Assembly (NCBI RefSeq): GCF_013623835.1
Contig: NZ_JABKDE010000006.1
Span: 124,001-188,000 of the forward strand
Length of the DNA: 64,000 bases
DNA from: Brevibacterium oceani
Lineage (GTDB): Bacteria; Actinomycetota; Actinomycetes; Actinomycetales; Brevibacteriaceae
Reading direction: 5' to 3'
Each line of letters opens with the position of its first letter. The first letter of the stretch is position 1. The notes beneath the pieces were generated by a model. That model saw only the letters and a program-made list of their open reading frames with translations, ran no database searches and was not told the origin of the DNA. Of this stretch, positions 43,150 to 52,521 are shown piece after piece. The translations under genes were made by a program, and so were the position numbers.

Positions 43150-46100
43150 GTGTCCGTCAATACTCCGAACCGCACCGTTGAAGACTTCGGGTCCAACGAG
43201 TGGCTGGTCGAGGAATTGTATGAGCAGTACAAGTCAGATAAGAACTCGGTCGACAAGTCCTGGTGGCCGTTCTTCGACAAGTACGAGAAGAACAGCGGCG
43301 GTCAGGGCGCTGCTGCCCAGCCCGCGGCGAAAGCGGCTGAGAAGTCCGGCGCGAAGCCGGCTGAGAAGTCCGCTCCGAAGTCCGAGCCCAAGGCCTCTGC
43401 TCCTGCGCAGGCCCCTGCCGCGGCGCGGGAGACCTCGCGCGGCGTCTCACCCTCATCGGCCGAATCCGAGACGCTGAAGGCCGAGACGAAGTCCGTACCG
43501 CAGGTCACCCCGAAGGACACGGCCCCGCAGCCGGATCCGGAAGAGACGATCACTCCGCTGCGCGGCCCCGCGAAGCTCATCGCGAAGAACATGGACGAGT
43601 CCATCGAAGTCCCGACCGCCACCTCGGTGCGGGCACTGCCTGCCAAGGCGCTCATCGACAACCGGATCGTCATCAACTCCCACCTCAAGCGCACCCGCGG
43701 CGGAAAGGTCTCCTTCACCCACCTCATCGGCTACGCCGTCATCCGCGCACTGCAGAACTTCCCCTCGCAGAACGTCTCCTATGACGTCCGCGACGGCAAG
43801 CCCGTGATGATCTCCCCCGCGCACATCAACTTCGGTCTCGCCATCGACGTCCCGAAGAAGGACGGCACCCGCACCCTGCTGGTGCCGAACGTGAAGAAGG
43901 CCGAGACGCTGACCTTCCGCCAGTTCGTCGACGCCTACGACGGCCTCGTCGACAAGGCCCGCAAGGGCAAGCTCACCGCCGACGACTTCGCCGGCACCAC
44001 GGTGTCGCTGACCAACCCGGGCGGCATCGGCACCGTGCATTCGGTGCCGCGGCTGACGAAGGGCCAGGGCTGCATCATCGGAGTCGGCGCGCTCGACTAC
44101 CCAGCAGAATTCCAGGGCGCGAGCCAGAAAACGATCAACGACCTGGCCGTGTCCAAGGTCCTGACCATGACGTCGACCTATGATCACCGCGTGATCCAAG
44201 GTGCCGGCTCGGGTGAGTTCCTCAAGCTCGTCCACAGCTACCTCCTCGGTGAGGACGGCTTCTACGATGACGTCTTCGAGTCCCTGCGCCTGCCGTACGA
44301 ACCGGTCCGCTGGGTTCCCGACGTCTCTGCCGAGGACCAGGACGATGTCAACAAGACCGCGCGCGTCATCGAACTCATCGATGCCTACCGCACCCGCGGT
44401 CACCTCATGGCCAACATCGATCCGTTGGTCTACCGTCAGCGTTCGCATCCGGACCTCGACATCAACCAGCACGGTCTGACCCTGTGGGACCTCGAACGCG
44501 AGTTCCCCACCGGCGGATTCGGCGCGAAGCCGATGATGCCCTTCCGCAGCATCCTCGGGCTGCTGCGTGAGAGCTACTGCCGGACCATCGGCTTCGAGTA
44601 CATGCACATCGCCGATCCCGTGCAGCGCCGCTGGTTCCAGTCGAAGATCGAGGTTCCCCACCAGGAGCTGACTCGGTCCGAGCAGGGACATATCCTCGGC
44701 CGACTCAACGCCGCAGAAGCGTTCGAGACCTTCCTGCAGACGAAGTACATCGGGCAGAAGCGCTTCAGCCTCGAAGGCGGCGAGTCTGCGATCGTCCTCC
44801 TCGACGAGATCCTCAATCAGTCCGCGGACACCGGACTCGACGAGGTCGCCATCGGAATGGCGCACCGCGGACGTCTCAACGTGCTCACGAACATCGCCGG
44901 CAAGTCCTATGCGCAGATCTTCCGCGAATTCGACGGCACCATGTCCCCCGACAGCGTGCAGGGCTCCGGCGATGTCAAGTACCACCTCGGCACCCAGGGC
45001 TCGTTCACCTCGCCTTCGGGCAACACCACCGGCGTGTACGTCGCCGCGAACCCCAGCCACCTCGAAACCGTCGACCCCGTCCTCGAAGGCATCGTCCGCG
45101 CGAAGCAGGACCTCGTCGATCAGGGCGAAGCCGGCTTCACGGTGCTGCCGGTCCTCGTCCACGGCGATGCGGCCTTCGCCGGTCAGGGTGTCGTCACCGA
45201 GACGCTCAACCTATCCGAGCTGCGCGGCTACCGCACCGGCGGAACCGTCCACGTCATCATCAACAACCAGGTCGGGTTCACCACTCCCCCAGCCTCGGCG
45301 CGCTCGTCCTTCTACTGCACCGACGTGGCGAAGTCGATCAACGCCCCGATCTTCCACGTCAACGGCGATGACCCCGAAGCCGTTGTGCGTGCGGCTCGCC
45401 TGGCCTTCGAATACCGCCAGGAGTTCAACCGCGACGTCGTCATCGACCTCGTCTGCTACCGCCGCCGCGGTCACAACGAAGGCGACGACCCTTCGATGAC
45501 CCAGCCGCTGATGTACTCGCTCATCGAGAAGAAGGGTTCGGTGCGCAAGCTCTACACCGAGTCCCTCGTGGGCAGGAAGTGCATCACCGACGAAGAGGCC
45601 GCCGAGGCGCTCAAGGACTACCAGTCGAAGCTGGAGTCCGCATTCGCTGAGACGAAGGAAGCCGAGACCGGACCGTACGACGGCGAGGCCTTCAACGCTC
45701 CCTACGAGCCCAGCGACATCGAGAGCTACAACGATACCGAAACCGCGATCAGTCCCGAGACGCTCACCCGCATCGGGGAGGCCTTCGCCGAGGTGCCTGA
45801 GGGCTTCACGATCCACAAGAAGCTGCGGGCTCTGCTGGAGAAGCGCAAGGAGATGGCGCTTTCTGGAGGCATCGACTGGGGCTTCGCCGAGCTCATCGCC
45901 TTCGGTTCGCTGCTCATGGACGGTGTGCCGGTGCGTCTGGCCGGCCAGGACTCCCGCCGCGGCACCTTCGTCCAGCGCCATTCGGTGCTCATCGACTCGA
46001 TCAACGGCAACGAGTGGACCCCGCTGCAGAACCTCACCGAGGATCAGGCTCGCTTCTGGGTCTATGATTCGCTGCTGAGCGAGTACGCGGCCGTCGGCTT

Positions 46101-46893
46101 CGAATACGGCTACTCCGTCCAGCGCAAGGACGCTCTCGTGGCCTGGGAAGCACAGTTCGGCGACTTCGCCCAGGGCGCCCAGTCGGTCATCGACGAGTTC
46201 ATCTCCTCGTCCGAGCAGAAGTGGCAGCAGAACTCCGGCGTCATCATGCTCCTGCCGCACGGCTACGAGGGGCAGGGGCCCGACCACTCCTCAGGACGCA
46301 TCGAGCGCTACCTGCAGCTGTGCGCGGAGTCGAACATGACGGTGGCTCAGCCGTCGTCGGGTGCCTCGCACTTCCACCTGCTCCGTCGGCACGCCGCGAC
46401 GACGAACAAGCGTCCGCTCATCGTCTTCACGCCGAAGTCGATGCTGCGACTCAAGGCCGCTGCGAACTCGCCTGAGGAATTCACCTCAGGTCGGTTCGAG
46501 GCCGTCATCGACGACACCGACGTCGATGCCGCTCAGGTCGATCGCGTGGTCCTCGTGTCCGGCAAGCTCTACTGGGAGCTCAAGGCCAAGCGCGAGAAGG
46601 ACAACGACACGAAGATGGCGCTCGTCCGTTTCGAGCAGCTCTACCCGCTCGACGAGGAGGCCATCACCGCTGTTCTTGATCGCTTCCCGGCCGATGCCGA
46701 GATCGTCTGGGCACAGGAGGAACCGGAGAACCAGGGCGCATGGCCGTTCATGGCCATGAACCTGCCGCAGCTGCTCGGTGACCGCCCTGTCACCGTGGTC
46801 GCGCGTGCTGCTTCAGCGGCCACCTCGACGGGTCTCAAGCACTTCCATGAGGCCCAGCAGCAGGACCTCGTCGAACGGATCTTCACCCGGTGA
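43150..46893 (+). CDS. kgd: Multifunctional 2-oxoglutarate decarboxylase/dehydrogenase (Kgd)
   Basis: The 1247-residue protein fuses an E1o N-terminal segment (EDFGSNEWLVEELYEQYKSD), a Lys/Pro/Ala linker (about 55-130), an E2o-like acyltransferase core with TYDHRVIQGAGSGEF and a full ThDP-dependent E1o (MAHRGRLNVLTN, HGDAAFAGQGVV, INNQVGFTT). The lipoyl domain is absent, as in actinobacterial Kgd, where E2p supplies it. It works in the TCA cycle. In mycobacteria GarA controls it through its FHA domain; no garA is in this window. GTG start. Confidence 0.95.
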   Translation: MSVNTPNRTVEDFGSNEWLVEELYEQYKSDKNSVDKSWWPFFDKYEKNSGGQGAAAQPAAKAAEKSGAKPAEKSAPKSEPKASAPAQAPAAARETSRGVSPSSAESETLKAETKSVPQVTPKDTAPQPDPEETITPLRGPAKLIAKNMDESIEVPTATSVRALPAKALIDNRIVINSHLKRTRGGKVSFTHLIGYAVIRALQNFPSQNVSYDVRDGKPVMISPAHINFGLAIDVPKKDGTRTLLVPNVKKAETLTFRQFVDAYDGLVDKARKGKLTADDFAGTTVSLTNPGGIGTVHSVPRLTKGQGCIIGVGALDYPAEFQGASQKTINDLAVSKVLTMTSTYDHRVIQGAGSGEFLKLVHSYLLGEDGFYDDVFESLRLPYEPVRWVPDVSAEDQDDVNKTARVIELIDAYRTRGHLMANIDPLVYRQRSHPDLDINQHGLTLWDLEREFPTGGFGAKPMMPFRSILGLLRESYCRTIGFEYMHIADPVQRRWFQSKIEVPHQELTRSEQGHILGRLNAAEAFETFLQTKYIGQKRFSLEGGESAIVLLDEILNQSADTGLDEVAIGMAHRGRLNVLTNIAGKSYAQIFREFDGTMSPDSVQGSGDVKYHLGTQGSFTSPSGNTTGVYVAANPSHLETVDPVLEGIVRAKQDLVDQGEAGFTVLPVLVHGDAAFAGQGVVTETLNLSELRGYRTGGTVHVIINNQVGFTTPPASARSSFYCTDVAKSINAPIFHVNGDDPEAVVRAARLAFEYRQEFNRDVVIDLVCYRRRGHNEGDDPSMTQPLMYSLIEKKGSVRKLYTESLVGRKCITDEEAAEALKDYQSKLESAFAETKEAETGPYDGEAFNAPYEPSDIESYNDTETAISPETLTRIGEAFAEVPEGFTIHKKLRALLEKRKEMALSGGIDWGFAELIAFGSLLMDGVPVRLAGQDSRRGTFVQRHSVLIDSINGNEWTPLQNLTEDQARFWVYDSLLSEYAAVGFEYGYSVQRKDALVAWEAQFGDFAQGAQSVIDEFISSSEQKWQQNSGVIMLLPHGYEGQGPDHSSGRIERYLQLCAESNMTVAQPSSGASHFHLLRRHAATTNKRPLIVFTPKSMLRLKAAANSPEEFTSGRFEAVIDDTDVDAAQVDRVVLVSGKLYWELKAKREKDNDTKMALVRFEQLYPLDEEAITAVLDRFPADAEIVWAQEEPENQGAWPFMAMNLPQLLGDRPVTVVARAASAATSTGLKHFHEAQQQDLVERIFTR

Positions 46894-47504
46894 GCAGCGA
46901 CACGACCACAACCATCGCCGTGGTCGGCGGCCCCCTGGTCGCCGGCCACGGTGACGGCCGTGGTCTCGGGTGGGTCGGTCGGGTGACTGCCCGGACTCTG
47001 CCGAGCCTGCCCGACCTCAAAGTCTATCCGCTGGCCGTGCCCCGTGAGGACTCCGCCGAGCTCCACGCTCGCACCATCGCCGAGGCGTCCCTGCGGTTCA
47101 CCCCGGACGGTGACAATCGTCTGGTGCTGGCCTTGGGTTCCGGCGATCTCGATTCGGGCCGTTCGGTGGCCAGGGCCCGCCTCGACGTGGCCAACGTCCT
47201 CGACGAGGCCCTGGCTCGGAAGGTCTCGACCTTCGTGCTCGGGCCTCCGCCGGAGCACGACGGGGACCGCAACCGTCGCATCGCCGAGCTCAACACGAGC
47301 TTCTCCGATGTGGCCAAGCGTCGCGGCATCACCTACGTCGACGCGTTCACTCCCCTGCTCGGACACCCGGTCTGGCAGCGTGAACTCGCATCGTCACGGG
47401 ATCATCTGCCCGCGCAGGAGGGCTACGGGCTGTTGGCGTGGCTGGTCCTCCACCGCGGCTGGTTCAGCTGGCTGGGCGTCCGCGACGTCATCGGCGACAG
47501 CTGA
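46890..47504 (+). CDS. SGNH/GDSL-fold protein lacking the catalytic residues
   Basis: The 204-residue protein starts with a GTG overlapping the kgd stop (GTGA). It has the alpha/beta SGNH pattern but block I reads VVGGPLVAGHGD in place of GDS, block III reads ALGSGDLD in place of GxND, and the C-terminal block reads SRDHLPAQEGYGLLA in place of DxxHP. The nucleophile Ser and the oxyanion Asn are therefore gone, and the His is shifted. It is probably a non-enzymatic member of the fold. Coupling to kgd suggests a link to that enzyme, which is unproven. Confidence 0.7.
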   Translation: MSSDTTTTIAVVGGPLVAGHGDGRGLGWVGRVTARTLPSLPDLKVYPLAVPREDSAELHARTIAEASLRFTPDGDNRLVLALGSGDLDSGRSVARARLDVANVLDEALARKVSTFVLGPPPEHDGDRNRRIAELNTSFSDVAKRRGITYVDAFTPLLGHPVWQRELASSRDHLPAQEGYGLLAWLVLHRGWFSWLGVRDVIGDS

Positions 47505-47574
47505 GAGCACCCCCGCGTCTTTGCCCTGTCAGGGCGATCATGAGAGAATTAACCGTCTATTGAAGGAGAGCACT

Positions 47575-47649
47575 ATGAGCAAGCGTGGCCGTAAGCGTCG
47601 CGATCGCCGTCGCAACAAGGCGAACCACGGCAATCGTCCGAACAGCTGA
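47575..47649 (+). CDS. 50S ribosomal protein bL37
   Basis: A 24-residue gene starts at ATG 47575 (AAGGAG eight bases upstream) and begins MSKRGRKRRDRRRNKANHG. It matches in size and in its KRGRKRR...ANHGxRPN pattern the small actinobacterial ribosomal protein bL37, first seen in mycobacterial 70S structures. It has 14 basic residues counting His (12 Arg/Lys). A strong terminator follows 21 bp later. It is too short for ordinary gene finders and easy to miss. Confidence 0.85.
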   Translation: MSKRGRKRRDRRRNKANHGNRPNS

Positions 47650-47669
47650 TGCACTGATTCGTTCAGTAC

Positions 47670-47714
47670 ACGACGAGGGCGGGAAGAGATTCGATCTCTT
47701 CCCGCCCTCGTCGT
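47670..47714. terminator. Strong bidirectional terminator
   Basis: A perfect 20-bp stem (47670-47689 with 47695-47714) and a 5-base TTCGA loop lie between bL37 (plus) and the end of rsrA (minus). It is followed by CTCTCC on the plus strand. Confidence 0.85.
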
Positions 47715-47722
47715 CTCTCCGA

Positions 47723-47780
47723 GCCTGGTCAGCTCCGCCGGCTCTGTGCCTGGTCAGCTCTGTGCCTGGTCAGCTCCGCC
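47723..47780. repeat. Three direct repeats at the 3' end of rsrA
   Basis: GCCTGGTCAGCTC occurs at 47723, 47748 and 47764. Copies 1 and 3 match over 17 bp, and copies 2 and 3 share CTCTGTGCCTGGTCAGCTC. The third copy contains the rsrA stop codon (47770-47772). It looks like a local duplication of the gene's end. Confidence 0.7.
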
Positions 47781-48036
47781 AGGACGCCTGTTCGAGAGCG
47801 ATCCGCTGCCGGATCTTCTCGCGCAGACCCATGGGAGCCCGATCATGGCTGCATGAACGTCGCACCAGCTCCTTGAGCAGCGCCTCGATCTCATACTCGT
47901 CGTGGCAGGACGGGCACTGTTCGAGGTGGATCGAGATCTCGCGGATCTCCGTCGTCGTCAGCTCGCCGTCGAGGTAGTGGTAGATCCGCATCAGGGATTC
48001 GGTCCTGACGCTTTCGCAGCATCCTTCGTCGCTCAT
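47770..48036 (-). CDS. rsrA: Redox-sensing anti-sigma factor RsrA (RshA)
   Basis: The 88-residue ZAS-type anti-sigma factor has His37, Cys41 and Cys44 in HLEQCPSC, as in Streptomyces RsrA, and further Cys residues at 6, 7 and 62. It binds zinc in the reduced state and holds SigR. Oxidation forms a disulfide and frees the sigma factor. It overlaps sigR by 4 bp. Confidence 0.93.
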   Translation of the reverse strand: MSDEGCCESVRTESLMRIYHYLDGELTTTEIREISIHLEQCPSCHDEYEIEALLKELVRRSCSHDRAPMGLREKIRQRIALEQASWRS

Positions 48037-48689
48037 TTCGCACCTCCCTCAGGATTCGCGAAACCGCGTTCGGCGGCGTAGTCGGCCAACATCTCCCGCA
48101 GCTGGCGTCGCCCGCGGTGCAGCCTGGACATCACTGTGCCGATCGGGGTCTCCATGATCTCGGCGATCTCCTTGTACGGCAGTCCTTCGACATCGGCATA
48201 ATAGACGACCATGCGGAAGTCCTCGGGCAGAGCCGACAGCGCATCCTTGACATCGGAGTCGGGCAGGTGATCGAGCGCCTCGAGCTCGGCAGAGCGTCCG
48301 CCCGAGGACGAATGGCTGTCGGCCTGAGCGATCTGCCAGTCCTCGATGTCCTCGCTGCCGTGCTCCTTCGGCTGCCGCTGCTTCTTGCGGTAGTTGTTGA
48401 TGAAAGTATTCGTCAGAATCCGATACAGCCACGCCTTGAGGTTCGTGCCGGGCTTGTACTGGTGAAAGGCGGCATAGGCCTTCGCGTACGCCTCTTGGAC
48501 CAGGTCCTCGGCGTCGGCGGGATTGCGGGTCATCCGCAGAGCAGCCGCGTAGAGCTGGTTGACATATTCCAGAGCGTCGCGCTCGAAACGCTCCGACCTC
48601 TCGGTCGCCGTTTCGGGGACTTCTTTGACTGATTCGGTCATCGCAGTCAATGGTACGCCCGTTCTCTCCAGGACGGCAGTGGCACTCAT
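48033..48689 (-). CDS. sigR: ECF sigma factor SigR/SigH (disulfide stress)
   Basis: From the ATG at 48689 (AGGGAAGG upstream) it has 218 residues. Region 2 has [19 protein letters not shown] and [12 protein letters not shown]; region 4 has [18 protein letters not shown] and [16 protein letters not shown]. It controls the thioredoxin and mycothiol regulon. RsrA downstream is its partner, and a SigR-type promoter upstream suggests autoregulation. An upstream frame to 48758 runs through the promoter and is rejected. Confidence 0.93.
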   Translation of the reverse strand: MSATAVLERTGVPLTAMTESVKEVPETATERSERFERDALEYVNQLYAAALRMTRNPADAEDLVQEAYAKAYAAFHQYKPGTNLKAWLYRILTNTFINNYRKKQRQPKEHGSEDIEDWQIAQADSHSSSGGRSAELEALDHLPDSDVKDALSALPEDFRMVVYYADVEGLPYKEIAEIMETPIGTVMSRLHRGRRQLREMLADYAAERGFANPEGGAK

Positions 48690-48753
48690 AGACCTTCCCT
48701 TCTGCCGATCGTTGCCGGGCGGGTCTGACCCGCCCCATATCTTCACCGCCTGT

Positions 48754-48780
48754 AACATCGAGCAGAGGTCCCACTATTCC
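48754..48780 (-). promoter_or_regulatory. Putative SigR-dependent promoter of sigR-rsrA
   Basis: On the minus strand GGAAT (48780-48776, preceded by GG) and GTT (48756-48754) lie 19 bp apart, about 65 bp before the ATG. SigR promoters in Streptomyces follow GGAAT-N18-GTT, so the fit is good with a spacer longer by one. Confidence 0.55.
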
Positions 48781-48835
48781 CCGCACAGCAGTTATGCTTG
48801 CCATTGAGATGCCCGCCACTCAAGGAAGGACCACA

Positions 48836-49333
48836 GTGTCTCCCATCCGTTTCATCGCACGGCCCATGCTGGCCGCCGGATACATCCTCAACGGTGTCGA
48901 CCGTCTGCGTCGACCCGAAGCCGCAGCCGCTTCGGTCGCGCCCCTTCTCAGCCAGGCCCGCAAGCAGATCGATGTGCCTGTGGATGCGACGACCCTCGCA
49001 CGCGCCACCGGTGTGGCACAGGTCGCCGCCGGCTCGCTGCTGGCCATCGGACGCTTCCCGCGCATCAGCGCCACAATCCTCGTGGGCACCTACCTGCTCG
49101 ACACCGTCGGTGAGCGCCTTGCGGCGGAGAAGACGACCTCGAAGGACGAGAAGAAGGCCCGCAACGAGCGGACCCTGCAGCGGACTTCGATGCTCGGCGG
49201 TGCCCTGCTGGCCAGCGTCGACACCGCGGGACGCCCCGGCCTCTGGTGGCGCACCCAGCATGCCGCCGAGGACCTCTGGTCGAGCGTCGAAGACACCTCC
49301 AAGCAGGCCCTCAATGCTCTCGGAGTTGACTGA
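48836..49333 (+). CDS. DoxX-family membrane protein
   Basis: From the GTG at 48836 (AAGGAAGGA upstream) it has 165 residues with about three to four hydrophobic segments (IARPMLAAGYILNGVDRL, VAQVAAGSLLAIGRF, SATILVGTYLLDTV, MLGGALLASVDTAG). It looks like the DoxX family, membrane proteins linked to thiosulfate oxidation or detoxification. It is divergent from sigR, a setting that fits a redox role, but there is no direct evidence. Confidence 0.8.
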   Translation: MSPIRFIARPMLAAGYILNGVDRLRRPEAAAASVAPLLSQARKQIDVPVDATTLARATGVAQVAAGSLLAIGRFPRISATILVGTYLLDTVGERLAAEKTTSKDEKKARNERTLQRTSMLGGALLASVDTAGRPGLWWRTQHAAEDLWSSVEDTSKQALNALGVD

Positions 49334-50660
49334 CATCCCCACGCAGACTCCCCCGGTGACCAGCGACTGGCAGGCACCAGTCGCCGGTTCTTCCATCACC
49401 GCCACCGTCACCGTTCCCGGATCGAAGTCGCTGACGAACCGCTATCTCGTCCTCGCCGCACTCGCCCAGTCCGAATCCGATCTCAAGGGCTGGCTGCGCA
49501 GCCGCGACACCCTTCTCATGATCGAGGCTCTGCGCGCGCTCGGGGCCGCAATCGACGACGACGGCGATGTCCTCCACATCGAACCGATCGACTTCCCCGC
49601 GGCAGCTGATTCCCCCGCCGAGGCGGCCGAGCCGATCACCATCGACTGCGGTCTCGCCGGGACCGTCATGCGCTTCGTCCCGCCGCTGGCCGCGCTGACC
49701 GGACGCGAGGTCGTCCTCGACGGCGATGAGCAGGCGCGGGTGCGCCCCATGTCGGTGACCGTGGAGTCGCTGAGCCGCCTCGGCGCATCGATCGCCTCCG
49801 CTGACGGCCGGCTGCCGTTGTCCATCCATCCCAGCACTGCGCTGCGCGGCGGTCACCTCGAGATCGATGCCAGCGCCTCGAGCCAATTCGTCTCCGGACT
49901 GCTGCTGGCCGCTCCTGTCATGCCTCTGGGACTCGAACTCGTCAACACCGGCGGCGCCGTGCCCAGCCGCACCCATGTCGACATGACCATCGAGGTGCTC
50001 AGGGACGCCGGGGTCGACATCAGCGAACCCGAACCGGAACGCTGGATCGTCGAGCCCGGACTGCCGCGGGGACTCGATGTCCTCGTCGAACCCGATCTGT
50101 CCAACGCCGCCGCCTTCGCCGCCGCCGCTGTGGCCACCGCCGGCACGGTCACGATCACCGACTGGCCCGTCCACACCACCCAGGCCGGTGACGGCTTCCG
50201 CAGCATCGCCGAGACCTTCGGCGCGCAGGTCCACCTCGACAGAGAAGGTCTGCATGTCACAGGATCATCCACGCTTCGCGCAGTCGACCTCGATCTCTCT
50301 GCGGTCGGTGAGCTCACACCCGTCGTCGCGGCACTGGCCGGACTGGCCGAGGGCACCTCGCAGCTGCGCGGCATCGGACACCTGCGCGGGCATGAGACGG
50401 ATCGTCTGGCCGCGCTGACGAGGGAGCTGACCGCCGTCGGCGTCGATGTCGTCGAACACCCCGACGCCCTGACGATCACCGGAGCCTCGAAGCTGCGGCC
50501 GGCCCTCTGGCACACCTATCACGACCATCGCATGGTCATGGCCGGGGCGATCCTCGGCCTCCGCATCGAGGGCCTGACCATCGAGAACGCGGGCACCGTG
50601 GCCAAGACCCTGCCCGATTTCACCCAGCTGTGGGAAGCCATGATCACCCCCGGGGCCTGA
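49314..50660 (+). CDS. aroA: 3-Phosphoshikimate 1-carboxyvinyltransferase (EPSP synthase)
   Basis: From the ATG at 49314, overlapping the DoxX gene by 20 bp, it has 448 residues. Starts at TTG 49326 or GTG 49356 are possible, and none has a clear ribosome site. PEP and substrate motifs are VPGSKSLTNRYLVLA, CGLAGTVMRFVPPLAA and TYHDHRMVMAGAI. It makes EPSP in the shikimate pathway. The glyphosate-site segment is CGLAGTVMR, where class I enzymes usually read NAGTAMR, so its sensitivity cannot be predicted. Confidence 0.94.
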   Translation: MLSELTDIPTQTPPVTSDWQAPVAGSSITATVTVPGSKSLTNRYLVLAALAQSESDLKGWLRSRDTLLMIEALRALGAAIDDDGDVLHIEPIDFPAAADSPAEAAEPITIDCGLAGTVMRFVPPLAALTGREVVLDGDEQARVRPMSVTVESLSRLGASIASADGRLPLSIHPSTALRGGHLEIDASASSQFVSGLLLAAPVMPLGLELVNTGGAVPSRTHVDMTIEVLRDAGVDISEPEPERWIVEPGLPRGLDVLVEPDLSNAAAFAAAAVATAGTVTITDWPVHTTQAGDGFRSIAETFGAQVHLDREGLHVTGSSTLRAVDLDLSAVGELTPVVAALAGLAEGTSQLRGIGHLRGHETDRLAALTRELTAVGVDVVEHPDALTITGASKLRPALWHTYHDHRMVMAGAILGLRIEGLTIENAGTVAKTLPDFTQLWEAMITPGA

Positions 50661-50661
50661 G

Positions 50662-51720
50662 ATGGCGAAGATCTACCGCGACGAAGACTACCGACCGCGA
50701 CCGAACCGTCGCGGCTCCCGTCCTCGCACGAAGAACAGGCCCGACCACAGCGACGCCGTGACCGGTATGGTCATCGCAGTCGACCGGGGACGCTGCCGAG
50801 TCATCCTCTCCGACCCGTCGGGAGGCTTCACCTCCCCCATCCCGGCACGCGGAGGAAAGGGGAAGAAGAACCGTCGAGCCACCTCGGTGACGGCGGTGCG
50901 CGCCTCCGGCCTGCGGAAGCAGGCGATCGTCCCCGGTGACATCGTCCGCCTCGTCGGTGACACCTCCGGACAGGAGGGGTCCCTGGCCCGGCTCGTCGAG
51001 ATCGTCGAGCGGCGGAATCTGCTCCGACGCAGCGCCGATGACACCGACCCGACCGAACGCGTCATCGTCGCCAACGTCGACGTCATGGGCATCGTCACCG
51101 CGACCATGGACCCCGAGCCCTCCTACGGGCTCATCGACCGGGCACTCGTCGCCGCATACGATGCCGATATCGAACCCCTGCTCATCGTCACCAAGACCGA
51201 TCTGCAGTCGGCCGAGGAGATCCGCCGCCGTTTTGCCGCCACCGGTATCGACATCGTCGAATCGGCCATCGGATCAGAGCGTGACGCCGTCGACGCCGAA
51301 GTGCTCGACCGGCTCATCGGTCGCATCAGCGTCCTCGTCGGCCATTCCGGGGTCGGCAAATCCACGCTGACGAATGCACTCGTGCCCGCCGCCGAACGCG
51401 CGACCGGTCACGTCAACGACGTCACCGGTCGCGGACGCCACACCTCGTCATCGGCCGTGTGCCTCCCCCTCGACGGCGGAGGCTGGCTCGTCGACACCCC
51501 TGGCGTGCGCAGCTTCGGCCTCGCCCACGTCGACCGAGAGACCCTGCTGTCGGCCTTTCCCGAACTCGTCGAGGCCACCGCGGACTGCCCACGCGGCTGC
51601 ACCCATCTGCCCGACTCCCCCGGCTGCCGACTCGACGAGTGGGTCGCGGCGGGACGAGCCGGGTCCGGGGGTGTCTCACGACTGGAGTCGCTGCGCAGGC
51701 TGCTGCCTCCGACTGGATAG
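50662..51720 (+). CDS. rsgA: Ribosome small subunit-dependent GTPase A
   Basis: The 352-residue protein has an N-terminal OB fold, a circularly permuted GTPase with G4 (TKTD) before G1 (GHSGVGKSTL) and G3 (DTPGVR), and a C-terminal zinc motif (DCPRGCTH...CRLDEWVAAG). It acts in late 30S assembly. It lies 1 bp after aroA, as in mycobacteria. Confidence 0.94.
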   Translation: MAKIYRDEDYRPRPNRRGSRPRTKNRPDHSDAVTGMVIAVDRGRCRVILSDPSGGFTSPIPARGGKGKKNRRATSVTAVRASGLRKQAIVPGDIVRLVGDTSGQEGSLARLVEIVERRNLLRRSADDTDPTERVIVANVDVMGIVTATMDPEPSYGLIDRALVAAYDADIEPLLIVTKTDLQSAEEIRRRFAATGIDIVESAIGSERDAVDAEVLDRLIGRISVLVGHSGVGKSTLTNALVPAAERATGHVNDVTGRGRHTSSSAVCLPLDGGGWLVDTPGVRSFGLAHVDRETLLSAFPELVEATADCPRGCTHLPDSPGCRLDEWVAAGRAGSGGVSRLESLRRLLPPTG

Positions 51721-51729
51721 GCTGAGGGC

Positions 51730-52521
51730 ATGAACGACCTCGACCTGGCGAGAGAACTCGCCGATCTCGCCGACGACATCAGCCTGGCCAGATTCACCGC
51801 TCAGGACTTCACCGTCGAGACCAAACCCGACCTCACTCCGGTGACCGAATGCGACCGTGCCGTCGAACAGGCGATCATGGCCCGGCTCGAGCGAGAACGG
51901 CCGGCCGACAGCGTCCTCGGGGAGGAATTCGGCTCCCACGGCCAGTCGCCTCGGCGATGGATCGTCGATCCGATCGATGGGACGAAGAACTTCGTCCGCG
52001 GCGTGCCCGTATGGGCCACGCTCATCTCCCTCTATGACGGTGAGACTCCGCTGCTCGGAACGGTCTCGGCTCCGGCGCTCGGCCGACGCTGGTGGGCCGA
52101 ACAGGGGAAGGGAGCCTTCGCCTCGGCGCTGGGAGCACCGGCGAAGCGGATCTCGGTGTCCGAGGTCGACCAGCTGGCCGACGCCTCCCTGTCGTACGCG
52201 TCCCTGTCGGGATGGAAGGAACTCGGTGCCTTCGACGGATTCCTCGAACTCTGCGAGAGCCTGTGGCGGACCCGCGGGTACGGTGACTTCTACTCCTACA
52301 TGCTGTTGGCCGAGGGTGCGGTCGACCTCGCCTGCGAACCCGAACTCGCCCTCTACGACATGGGTGCACTCGTGCCGATCGTGCTCGAGGCCGGGGGCAC
52401 GTTCACGAACACGGCGGGTGTGCCCGGGCCCTTCGGCGGCAACGCCGTGGCCAGCAACTCCCGCCTCCACGAGGCAGCGCTCGACCTGCTCGGTCGGGTC
52501 GAACCGAAGGAGATCTCCTGA
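51730..52521 (+). CDS. hisN: Inositol-monophosphatase-family enzyme, probable histidinol-phosphatase
   Basis: The 263-residue Mg-dependent phosphatase has GEEFG (metal-binding Glu) and DPIDGTKNFVRG. Its position after rsgA matches HisN in Corynebacterium and mycobacteria, so the last phosphatase step of histidine synthesis is likely. Inositol phosphates as substrates are not excluded. Confidence 0.85.
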   Translation: MNDLDLARELADLADDISLARFTAQDFTVETKPDLTPVTECDRAVEQAIMARLERERPADSVLGEEFGSHGQSPRRWIVDPIDGTKNFVRGVPVWATLISLYDGETPLLGTVSAPALGRRWWAEQGKGAFASALGAPAKRISVSEVDQLADASLSYASLSGWKELGAFDGFLELCESLWRTRGYGDFYSYMLLAEGAVDLACEPELALYDMGALVPIVLEAGGTFTNTAGVPGPFGGNAVASNSRLHEAALDLLGRVEPKEIS

